This document shows, one piece after another, positions 51,647 to 59,205 of a stretch of DNA of 64,000 bases. Position 1 is the first letter of the stretch. Each line of letters starts with the position of its first letter. Below the pieces are notes generated by a model, which worked only from the letters and a program-made list of their open reading frames with translations, was not told the origin of the DNA and did no database searches. Source of the stretch: Rhizobium sp. L43. Its GTDB lineage: Bacteria; Pseudomonadota; Alphaproteobacteria; Rhizobiales; Rhizobiaceae. The stretch lies in the NCBI RefSeq assembly GCF_002531725.1, contig NZ_NWSQ01000009.1, positions 180,856 to 244,855 of the forward strand. The letters are read 5' to 3'. The translations under genes and the position numbers were made by a program.

Positions 51647-53578
51647 TTAAAATCCAGCTTTCTTCAGGCCTTCACGATAAAGATCCTTATGCCATTGCTC
51701 TTTACTTGGAACTGCAGACAACCACTTGTCCACATCGAAGTCCGGATTGCCTTCACGAAACCTTCTTACGAAGATCCGCGCCTTGTCCTGATGGCCCAAC
51801 ATGGCCCAACTTGCGGCAGACAGTCTGTCCGCCAGATTGGGATCCGCCATCTGCCCGATATAGTCCAGCGAAGCTTCGAATTCGCCGAGGGCATAGTTTG
51901 CTCCCGCAGCGGTCCAGAAATACGTATCGGGACCGAGCGGGTTCAGCTCAATGGCCCGCTCGATCTTTCGCAAGGCCATGGCGGGGAGCGAACAGTGAAC
52001 CAACGTGTCCGCATAGTCGGCAATCACGTCGGCATAGTGTGGCGCAAGGCTTTCGGCCACTTCCATTGCTTCGGCGCTTTGATCAAACGCGCCCTGCAAC
52101 AGTTTGGCGACACCGAGCTCGCGATAGCCATCGGCGAAGTCCGAACGCATCTCGGTGGCCTGCTTGGCGAAGGTCTCGGCCAATTGCAAAAGATCGATAT
52201 CTCCCCGGGCCGTCAACAACCATTCCTTGGAGTAGGTCCGCGCCATCGAACTCAGCGCCGGTGCGAAATCGGGACTTACGCTTAGCGCGGCTTTCATTTC
52301 CTTGCGGGAGCGCCGCAGGTTCGGAAGTGTCAACCGCGCCAGGTGCCGCCTGCCGACAAGATATCGATGGTAAGCGACCGGGTTCAGATCTTCGCGCAGC
52401 GCCTCATGGCGCTCGATTTCGCTGGACACGGAGAGAGCGATCTGCCGGGCAACAACTCTCCTGTCTCTGGCGAGATCCATCCGATCGAGGCTGAACCTTT
52501 CCGCCCAGACAATTTGATTCTGATCGAAAAAGATCAACTGGGCGAACAGGGTCACTTCATCGCCCGTACTGCTGATCCGGGTGTCGAGGATATAGTTGAC
52601 GCGATGGCGTTCAAAGAAGGCCTTCTGCGTCTCCACATGGTGGCCGATTTGAACCGCCGAATACGGGGCGATGACCTCCAGGCTGTTGAAGACGCAAAAT
52701 CCGATCGTGATATCCTCCACCAGAGATGCGGCGAGAAAACCGGCTTGCGGCCGAACGGATTGGTTCCTGGGGGGAAGCAGTACCAGGCGGGGAATTGCAA
52801 TACGGACATCTTCGGGCTCGAGAGGAAGAGCCGCCTCGAGTTTCGCCTTCGATGGCGCTGATGGCGGACGCCGCGATTTTGCGTCACCGTCATCCGATCC
52901 GGTGCGCACGGCGATGCCTCTCAAACTCGAATTGCGCCGCTGTTCAAAATAGTTCCGAACAGATTCAACTTCCTCTTCGGCGTTGAATATCCGGATCAGC
53001 AATTGCAGCGTTTCCGGATCCTTCGGCTCGGTCCGAAACAGGATCACCGCAGCCTTCCTCAGGATTTCGGATTCCTTTGGCGACTGGGCCAATCGCGACG
53101 CCGTTCTCAATGTATTTGCGAGAAGCTCGACATGGTAATTTTCACGTTCGGCGAGCCAGCGCTGAAACTGACGGCTATGGCTATGGACCGGTCCCAGAAA
53201 AGGCTGGTTCATCAGCTTCACCAGCTGCCTCAGCCGCGAGAACGGCTCGACCTCTTCCTCCTTGTCCGACAGCAGAATGTCGGACGACAGAGAACCCCGG
53301 TCGAGGGTGAGCATATTGCCCTGAGATGAAAGGACGTTAACCCCGAGATCGATTTGACGGGCCTTAATTCTCGAAATCACCTTACGCAAAGTCGAAAGTG
53401 CAACGTCCCTGTCGGCTTCACCCCAGAGAAAGCGAGCCAACGTTGCTCGATCCGCCGACCCTTGATCGGTTGTGAACAAATAGGCAAGGAGCAGCAGGCC
53501 TTTCTCGGGAAAGGCGACAGCGCTGCCATTCTCGTCAACGAGATGCAACCTCCCGAAGGTCTTCAGAACAAAAGCCAT
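51647..53578 (-). CDS. SARP/BTAD-like winged-helix regulator with TPR domain
   Basis: This 643-residue protein has an OmpR-type winged helix at residues about 1-100 (FGRLHLVDENGSAVAFPEKG, RFLWGEADRDVALSTLRKVISRIK), then a BTAD-like helical region to about 215 (LLIRIFNAEEEVESVRNYFEQRR). A TolB/FlgO-like alpha-beta domain follows at about 260-400 (AASLVEDITIGFCVFNSLEVIAPYSAV, NYILDTRISSTGDEVTLFAQL). TPR repeats fill the rest from about 440 (PDFAPALSSMARTYSKEW, ADGYRELGVAKLLQGAFDQSAEAMEVA). Such proteins act as transcription activators; the target here is unknown. There is no kinase or cyclase domain. Confidence 0.75.
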   Translation of the reverse strand: MAFVLKTFGRLHLVDENGSAVAFPEKGLLLLAYLFTTDQGSADRATLARFLWGEADRDVALSTLRKVISRIKARQIDLGVNVLSSQGNMLTLDRGSLSSDILLSDKEEEVEPFSRLRQLVKLMNQPFLGPVHSHSRQFQRWLAERENYHVELLANTLRTASRLAQSPKESEILRKAAVILFRTEPKDPETLQLLIRIFNAEEEVESVRNYFEQRRNSSLRGIAVRTGSDDGDAKSRRPPSAPSKAKLEAALPLEPEDVRIAIPRLVLLPPRNQSVRPQAGFLAASLVEDITIGFCVFNSLEVIAPYSAVQIGHHVETQKAFFERHRVNYILDTRISSTGDEVTLFAQLIFFDQNQIVWAERFSLDRMDLARDRRVVARQIALSVSSEIERHEALREDLNPVAYHRYLVGRRHLARLTLPNLRRSRKEMKAALSVSPDFAPALSSMARTYSKEWLLTARGDIDLLQLAETFAKQATEMRSDFADGYRELGVAKLLQGAFDQSAEAMEVAESLAPHYADVIADYADTLVHCSLPAMALRKIERAIELNPLGPDTYFWTAAGANYALGEFEASLDYIGQMADPNLADRLSAASWAMLGHQDKARIFVRRFREGNPDFDVDKWLSAVPSKEQWHKDLYREGLKKAGF

Positions 53579-54069
53579 TTTGCCCTAGTCACCACATGTC
53601 CCGGCGTTCACAATGAAAAGTGAAGTGCACGTATTGCAACAGTAGAAGTCGCAAACACTACCTCTGCCGGCACTTTGTCCCAACGTCTACCAAATTCAAC
53701 AAGCTTGAACGCCCCAGGAGTCATGCTCGGATTTCTACACCAACTTGCATGAAATATTTCTCGCAATCAAACTATCCTGACCTTGCGTAGCAACAATGTC
53801 AATTTGCAACTGCGTGACGCGCCGTTGCTTATCGCAGCCTTGATCAGCACGCCGGATCGTCGCTTTACGGCCAATTCAACTGGACATTCGAAGCGACCAA
53901 ACGTTGGGAATGCCATATTCCCAACCCTGATACCCACACCCAGCTCTCCAGCCGATATCGGATTGTCGTAAGGCGATAGAGGGGCTTCCAAACTTTGAAG
54001 CGGAATCGCATCCCAACCCCTGAATATCGGTTGAGAATAGCGTCTCTCTTTGTTAGCAGGAAGAACCAC
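53579..54069. other. 490-bp spacer without a supported gene
   Basis: This stretch is lower in GC than its neighbours and holds the promoter region of the regulator. Short frames exist on both strands (53783-53971 plus, 53767-54069 minus), but they overlap antisense, lack ribosome sites and match no family I know. I see no RNA structure apart from the tRNA that starts at 54070. Confidence 0.5.
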
Positions 54070-54358
54070 GCGGACGTGGTGGAATCGGTAGACACAAGGG
54101 ACTTAAAGCAAATTGAGTGCACTGGCGGAAACGCCGGATGTAGAACTGCTCAAAGTCGGGGAAACCTGTCAGATGGCAATCCCGAGCCAAGCCCTGCAAG
54201 GGGAAGGTGTAGAGACTAGACGGGCAGCACCTAAGGCAAAAGCTAGGGTGAAGGTATAGTCCAGACCACAAACGCCGGAAGGCGGCGGCGAAAGCCGTAG
54301 CTGGTAAGAAAATCCCTCGGCCTCGGCTTTGCGGGTTCGACCCCCGCCGTCCGCACCA
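54070..54358 (+). tRNA. tRNA-Leu(UAA) interrupted by a group I intron
   Basis: 5' exon 54070-54104 and 3' exon 54309-54358 join to an 85-nt tRNA with encoded CCA. The acceptor GCGGACG pairs with CGTCCGC. The D-arm segment TGGTGGAATCGGTAGACACA, the anticodon stem AGGGA/TCCCT and the T-arm GCGGG-TTCGACC-CCCGC follow the E. coli tRNA-Leu(UAA) pattern closely. The anticodon loop becomes CUUAAAA after splicing between U34 and A35. A class II long variable arm (CGGCCTCGGCTTT region) fits leucine. Confidence 0.93.
54105..54308 (+). ncRNA. Group I intron (204 nt) inside tRNA-Leu(UAA)
   Basis: The intron lies between U34 and A35, follows a U and ends in G (54308), as group I introns require. Core elements are visible: P AAAGTCGGGGAAACC (about 54152-54166), Q CAATCCCGAGCC (54177-54188), R GTGTAGAGACTAGACGG (54207-54223) and S AAGGTATAGTCC (54251-54262). 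P-Q gives P4 (TCGGG/CCCGA); R-S gives P7 (ACTA/TAGT). A P2-like GGCG-GAAA-CGCC hairpin and two P9-like hairpins (CGCC-GGAA-GGCG and CGGC-GAAA-GCCG) are present. There is no homing-endonuclease frame. Sequence and position resemble the cyanobacterial tRNA-Leu intron. Confidence 0.9.
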
Positions 54359-54546
54359 GCCTTCGCTCTGCGCGCTTCGGCTCGGCGAGCCGAGCTCACA
54401 GAGCGAAGGCTGTCGCGCCGTAGTTCCGTCGGGAACGAAGGCGGACTGGTTCGACAATGTTCGGGTTAGCTGCGCCTTTTTTCGAGTGTACTAAAAGGCG
54501 CGGCGAGCCTCACGGCCGCCGCACCTCATCATTCCGGCGTCAAGGA

Positions 54547-55143
54547 TCAAGCGAGCTTGGCGGCAAGCTTGGCGACATGGGCGCCCTGGTATTTCGCGCC
54601 TTCGAGTTCGATCTCGGAAGGCTGGCGCGAGCCGTCGCCGTTGGTGATGGTGGACGCGCCGTAGGGCGAGCCGCCCTTGACTTCCTCGGTGCCCATCTGG
54701 CCCTGGAAGGCATAGGGAAGGCCGGCAACGACCATGCCCTGGTGCAGGAAGGTGGGGATGAAGCCGAGGATGGTCGATTCCTGGCCGCCGTGCTGGGTGG
54801 CCGAAGAGGTGAACACCGAGCCGATCTTGCCGACGAGCTTGCCGGCGAACCAGAGGCCGCCCGTCTGATCCCAGAAATTGCGCATCTGCGAGGCCACCGT
54901 GCCGAAGCGGGTGCCGGCACCGACGATGATTGCGTCATATTCCGCCAGTTCGTCGACGGTGGCGATCGGAGCGGCCTGATCGACCTTGTAATAGGAAGCC
55001 CTGGCGACGTCTTCCGGAACCAGTTCCGGAACGCGCTTGACGGTGACCTCGGCGCCGGCCGACTTCGCGCCTTCGGCAACGGCATAGGCCATGGTTTCGA
55101 TATGGCCGTAAGCCGAATAATAAAGGACGAGAACCTTCGCCAT
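54547..55143 (-). CDS. wrbA: NAD(P)H:quinone oxidoreductase (WrbA, type IV)
   Basis: This 198-residue flavodoxin-like enzyme makes two-electron reductions of quinones. It has [22 protein letters not shown] (phosphate loop), [63 protein letters not shown] and [23 protein letters not shown], all characteristic of WrbA. The length equals the usual 198-200. It is monocistronic and transcribed towards the tRNA-Leu gene. Confidence 0.95.
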   Translation of the reverse strand: MAKVLVLYYSAYGHIETMAYAVAEGAKSAGAEVTVKRVPELVPEDVARASYYKVDQAAPIATVDELAEYDAIIVGAGTRFGTVASQMRNFWDQTGGLWFAGKLVGKIGSVFTSSATQHGGQESTILGFIPTFLHQGMVVAGLPYAFQGQMGTEEVKGGSPYGASTITNGDGSRQPSEIELEGAKYQGAHVAKLAAKLA

Positions 55144-55406
55144 CTTCTATCTTCCTTGAAACAGGGGGTTGAATTTCGTGACCGAAGGATTTCTATCAGC
55201 GCGCCTGGTTGAACAAAGCCCTGCCCTCAAGGACGCAGTGTTCACCTGATGTAGACGAAAATTCACTTGCCTTTTCATTTCGGCAAAATGGACGCAGATG
55301 ATGCCGTCCGATAACCGCTTGCACTGCGCGGCATCATGCTCTCGGCTGTTTGCAAAGCGATCGAACGGCACTACCTATTCACCAGCTTCACATCACGGAA
55401 CATCCC

Positions 55407-56183
55407 ATGAGCCATGCCATCGTCGTCACCGCCGCCATGCTCGCCATCGGCGACGAACTTCTTTCCGGCCGCACCAAGGATAAGAATATCGGCCACCTCG
55501 CCGATCTGCTCACCCTTTCCGGCATCGACCTCAAGGAGGTGCGCATCGTCGCTGACGAGGAAGAGGCGATCGTCGAGGCGCTGAACGCGCTTCGCGGCAA
55601 ATACGACTATGTCTTCACCTCGGGCGGTATCGGGCCGACGCATGACGACATCACCGCCGATGCCATCTCCAAGGCGTTCGGCGTACCCTGCGAATATGAC
55701 GAAACGGCAATGGCGCTGCTGGCCGATATGTATCGGCGCCGCGAGATGGAATTCACCGAAGCGCGCCAGCGCATGGCGCGCATGCCGCGCGGGGCTGCCC
55801 ATATCGCCAATCCGGTCTCGACGGCGCCGGGTTTCATCATCGGCAATGTCCATGTCATGGCCGGCGTGCCGCAGGTCTTCCAGGCGATGGTCGACAATGT
55901 GCTGCCGACGCTTCGAACCGGCACGCCGGTGCTGTCGCTCGCCATCGCCTGCCCTTACGGCGAAGGTGAAATCGGCACGCCGCTGACCGCGATTCAGAAA
56001 GCCCATCCGGACACCAGCATCGGCTCCTACCCGCGCTATATCGGCCAAAAATTCTCGACCGAAATCGTCGTGCGCGGCCGCTCGCAGGCAGTGATCGAGG
56101 CGGCGGGCGCCGAGGTGCAGGCGATGATCGACGCCATCCGCCGGAGGAAAGACATCACAGAAAACCATTCCGCCGAGGCTTGA
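55407..56183 (+). CDS. CinA-type molybdopterin-binding domain protein
   Basis: This 258-residue protein holds the MoCF/CinA N-terminal domain: AAMLAIGDELLSGRTKDKNIGHLADLLTLSGIDL, DYVFTSGGIGPTHDDITADAI and PGFIIGNVHVMAGVPQVFQAMVDNVL. The C-terminal pyrazinamidase/NMN-deamidase half of CinA is absent, so this is the short form. Such proteins may be ADP-ribose pyrophosphatases or MoCo-related enzymes; the role here is unresolved. I chose the Met at 55407 (MSHAIVVTAAM). Confidence 0.8.
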   Translation: MSHAIVVTAAMLAIGDELLSGRTKDKNIGHLADLLTLSGIDLKEVRIVADEEEAIVEALNALRGKYDYVFTSGGIGPTHDDITADAISKAFGVPCEYDETAMALLADMYRRREMEFTEARQRMARMPRGAAHIANPVSTAPGFIIGNVHVMAGVPQVFQAMVDNVLPTLRTGTPVLSLAIACPYGEGEIGTPLTAIQKAHPDTSIGSYPRYIGQKFSTEIVVRGRSQAVIEAAGAEVQAMIDAIRRRKDITENHSAEA

Positions 56184-56290
56184 GGGAAACGCCGGAACGG
56201 GGGCCATCCTTGATCCCTGTCAAGGAACTTGCGAACGGTCCGATGCATTCCTTCCCTCGCGGCAGCCATTTCAGCGCAAGGAGAATTGAT

Positions 56291-57133
56291 ATGTCTTACA
56301 AAACCATTCTCGCCATTCTCGATACATCGGACAATAGTGCTGCGGTTGCCGATTTCGCCTTTGCCCTCGCCGCTGAAAACGGCGCCCATGTGATCGGCCT
56401 GCATGCCGAAACCATCTCCGCCGTGCCGCTGGTGGCGCCGATGGAAATTCCCGATCCGGTCGCCGTGCAGGCGCTGCAGGACATGGCGCACAGCGAAACC
56501 ATTACGGTGGAGCGGATCTTCCGGGCGAAAGCGGATGCATCGGCCGCCTCCTCCGAATGGCGCAGCTTTACCACGTCCACCGGTTACGGCTCGGCGCCGC
56601 TGATCGAAAGTGCGCGCAGCGCCGATCTGCTGATCGCCTCGCAGGCCGACCCGGCCAGAGCTTCCGACAGCCATGTCGACGTCGACAGCTTCCTCTTCGA
56701 TACCGGCCGGCCGGTGCTGATCATTCCCTATATCATCCGCCAGCCGAAGCCGATCAAGCGCGTGCTGATCGCCTGGAACGGCTCGAAAGAGGTGGCCCGC
56801 GCCACCTTCGACGCGCTGCCGATCCTCGAAGCGGCCGAGGAGGTGGAGATCTTTTCGGTCGATCCGGCCGACACGGCGCTGCAATCGCCGCTGACGGCAG
56901 GCGCCGAGATCGCCGCCACACTGGCCCGCCACGGCGTGAAGACGACGCTTGCGACGGCCCAGATTGTGGACAAGAACACCTCACATGCCATCGAGAACCG
57001 GCTTTCCGACGACAGCATCGATCTTCTCGTCATGGGCGCCTCTACGCATTCCTGGCTCTGGCAGATGATTTTCGGCGGCACGACTAAGACCTTGCTGCAA
57101 TCGATGACGGCGCTGACGCTGTTGTCGCGTTGA
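56291..57133 (+). CDS. Universal stress protein with tandem USP domains
   Basis: This 280-residue protein has two UspA folds: residues 1-150 (YKTILAILDTSDNSAAVADFAFALAAENGAHVIGLHAE) and about 155-280 (IKRVLIAWNGSKEVARATFDALPILEAAEEVEIFSVDP). The second ends with LLVMGASTHSWLWQMIFGGTTKTLLQ, the ATP-binding G-2x-G-9x-G type loop in modified form. AAGGAGA before ATG 56291 fixes the start. Tandem USPs are typically induced by hypoxia or starvation; here nothing near it confirms the signal. Confidence 0.88.
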   Translation: MSYKTILAILDTSDNSAAVADFAFALAAENGAHVIGLHAETISAVPLVAPMEIPDPVAVQALQDMAHSETITVERIFRAKADASAASSEWRSFTTSTGYGSAPLIESARSADLLIASQADPARASDSHVDVDSFLFDTGRPVLIIPYIIRQPKPIKRVLIAWNGSKEVARATFDALPILEAAEEVEIFSVDPADTALQSPLTAGAEIAATLARHGVKTTLATAQIVDKNTSHAIENRLSDDSIDLLVMGASTHSWLWQMIFGGTTKTLLQSMTALTLLSR

Positions 57134-57335
57134 CTTGCCGCGATCATCGGCGCTCTTGCCTTTTGCCGGCAAATTCCGTTAATTGCCGCGACCGATGACA
57201 GCTTCGAGCCTCGGCACAGCTCGCGATCTCGCGCAGTTGCAGCTCGCGCGATTTCTCGTTTTGCCGATCGCCGCTCCAAGTCCATCCGGTCGCCGGCAAA
57301 CGGCGTGTTGTTTTTTCATGCCGCGGAGCAGCCCG

Positions 57336-57830
57336 ATGTCCCTTCCCGATAAAGCCTTTCCCGTTTCCTGGGATCAGTTCCACCGCGATGCGCGCGCCCT
57401 TGCCTGGCGGCTTGCCGGCCTCGACCAGACCTTCAAGGCGATCGTCTGCATCACCCGCGGCGGCCTCGTCCCGGCCGCGATCATCTCGCGCGAACTGAAC
57501 ATCCGGCTGATCGAGACCGTCTGCGTTGCCTCCTATCATGATTACGTGAACCAGGGCGACATGATGCTGCTCAAGGGGATCGCGCCCGAACTTCAGGAAA
57601 ATGGCGGCGAAGGCGTGCTCGTCGTCGACGATCTGACCGATACCGGCAAGACCGCCGTCCAGGTGCGCACCATGCTGCCGCGGGCGCATTTCGCCTGTGT
57701 CTATGCCAAGCCGAAGGGCGTTCCGACCGTCGATACCTTCATCACCGAAGTGAGCCAGGATACCTGGATCTACTTCCCCTGGGATATGGGCTTCACCTAC
57801 CAGGAGCCGATCGCCAAGGGCGCGGGCTGA
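57336..57830 (+). CDS. gpt: Xanthine phosphoribosyltransferase
   Basis: This 164-residue purine-salvage enzyme adds xanthine or guanine to PRPP. It has [42 protein letters not shown], the PRPP motif [19 protein letters not shown] and the C-terminal [16 protein letters not shown], matching Gpt of enterobacteria with a short extension. GGAG 8 bp upstream supports ATG 57336; longer in-frame starts lack conservation. It is monocistronic. Confidence 0.93.
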   Translation: MSLPDKAFPVSWDQFHRDARALAWRLAGLDQTFKAIVCITRGGLVPAAIISRELNIRLIETVCVASYHDYVNQGDMMLLKGIAPELQENGGEGVLVVDDLTDTGKTAVQVRTMLPRAHFACVYAKPKGVPTVDTFITEVSQDTWIYFPWDMGFTYQEPIAKGAG

Positions 57831-58024
57831 TCGCCACCGATCACAAGGCGCAACCTTCGCATTTACTACTTGAAATTGTTCCAGATTTTGTCGGCGGGGA
57901 TTCTCGAATCCGGTATCGGGATCCGCATATCTATTTTATCTTCTTCTCATAAACTCGACGGCTGCGAATCGTGGCAGGCTGCTCCTAAGGCGTGCAACGA
58001 GCAATACGATAATAGGGAACCAAA

Positions 58025-58615
58025 ATGGCGCGGTGGGGGCATAGAGGAGCGACTGCGACCGTCGGGCTGGCGGCGTTTCTGTTTCCCTTCGCGCCCGTCC
58101 GCGCCGAGCCTGCCTATATCCCGCTCGTGCGCGATTATGTCGAGCAACGGGTGCGGCCGATGGTGGAGACACCGCTGGTGCTGAAAGCCATTGCCGAGCA
58201 GAACGCAGAATTCGGCGATGTCAGCGAGATGGACATGCGGGTGCTCGACAAGACCTACCGGTCGGAGATCGATCAGCACCATCTGCATATGGTCAAGCTG
58301 CTGCTCGACAAATCCGTGTCGCACTATCTGAAAACCAGGCAGGACGCCTCACAGGGCGCGATCCTCGAATTTTTCGTGACCGACAGTCACGGGCTGAACG
58401 TCGGGCAAAGCAGCATCACCGCCGACTATTGGCAGGGCGATGAGGAGAAATACCTCAGAACCTTCGCGAACGGCTCCCGCGAGATCTTCATCGACCGGGC
58501 CGAACGCAACGAATCCACCCAGATGCTCGAAACGCAGGCGAGCTTCGTCGTCCTCGACGAAGAGGACAGGCCGATCGGCGTCGCCATCGTCACCATCGCC
58601 ATCGATGCGCTCTGA
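58025..58615 (+). CDS. Exported Cache/PDC-like sensor domain protein
   Basis: This 196-residue protein has a signal peptide (TVGLAAFLFPFAPVRAEPA, cleavage after VRA). The mature part resembles one PAS-like periplasmic sensor domain: LVLKAIAEQNAEFGDVSEMDMRVLDKTY, ILEFFVTDSHGLNVGQSSITADYWQGDEEKYLRTF and ASFVVLDEEDRPIGVAIVTIAI. This is the fold found in double-Cache receptors, but no membrane or kinase part is present. It could be a free periplasmic ligand-binding domain. No partner receptor is adjacent. Confidence 0.65.
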   Translation: MARWGHRGATATVGLAAFLFPFAPVRAEPAYIPLVRDYVEQRVRPMVETPLVLKAIAEQNAEFGDVSEMDMRVLDKTYRSEIDQHHLHMVKLLLDKSVSHYLKTRQDASQGAILEFFVTDSHGLNVGQSSITADYWQGDEEKYLRTFANGSREIFIDRAERNESTQMLETQASFVVLDEEDRPIGVAIVTIAIDAL

Positions 58616-58785
58616 CGGGCGCTTGCAACAGGGCGAATCGCGATACCGATTTGCACCGAAAATGCCATCACAAGATTTGCCGCGGGACGTTTTTTTGACG
58701 TTCCGGCACTTTCCTTAGCCGGCAATGCCCGCAAGCCATTGTATTTTCAGCACTCCCCGGCTTTCCCCAATCTTCACAGGCGCAT

Positions 58786-58801
58786 CCACAAGATGTTGTG
58801 G
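58786..58801. repeat. Palindrome resembling an NrdR box, far from nrdJ
   Basis: CCACAAGATGTTGTGG is a perfect 6-bp-arm palindrome that agrees with the NrdR consensus at 12 of 16 positions by eye. It lies about 246 bp upstream of the closer boxes, too far for normal pairing. It may be an unrelated operator. Confidence 0.35.
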
Positions 58802-59031
58802 TTAGCAATCAATTAAGATCCAGCCCTTGACGGAATCACCTGTTTCAAACTTACTGTCCCTGATGTTGCGGCGGCGACAGGACCGGAGGTAACGAGCCCG
58901 GTTTCCTTTTGAAAAATTGGACGCGGAATCAGGGTGATGGACCGGAAACGGTATCAGGCCTGACAGGATTTCTGCGCGATTTTCAGCCTCCAAAAAAAGT
59001 GACGTCGTGGACTGGCGATAATAAGCTGTTA

Positions 59032-59078
59032 ATACTATATTTAGTGTTTGCAGCCACCATCACCACAAGATACAGGAA
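59032..59078 (+). promoter_or_regulatory. Candidate tandem NrdR boxes upstream of nrdJ
   Basis: Box 1, ATACTATATTTAGTGT (59032-59047), agrees with the consensus acaCwAtATaTwGtgt at 14 of 16 positions by eye. A weaker second site, CCACAAGATACAGGAA (59063-59078), begins 31 bp later, the spacing expected for NrdR tetramer binding. Together they suggest NrdR repression of nrdJ. Confidence 0.6.
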
Positions 59079-59205
59079 GGCCATCGCCGGATGACACCCC
59101 TGTGACAATACGGAAACGAAACTGGCTGCACGACGACAAAGTGCCGCCGGATAGGAATTTTGCGCCCCGGTCGTGGGGACCGGGCGCCAACACGAGGTCA
59201 AGACC

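Noticed and set aside
53767..54069. 100-codon minus-strand frame upstream of tRNA-Leu
   Set aside because: No ribosome site, overlapping antisense frame, no recognised family. Kept only as part of the spacer description.
54053..54457. 134-codon minus-strand frame over the tRNA-Leu region
   Set aside because: It lies antisense to the structured tRNA and intron and has no family or ribosome site.
58616..59205. Cobalamin riboswitch upstream of the B12-dependent reductase
   Set aside because: Looked for the B12-box (GCCACTG) and the multi-helix layout; not seen.
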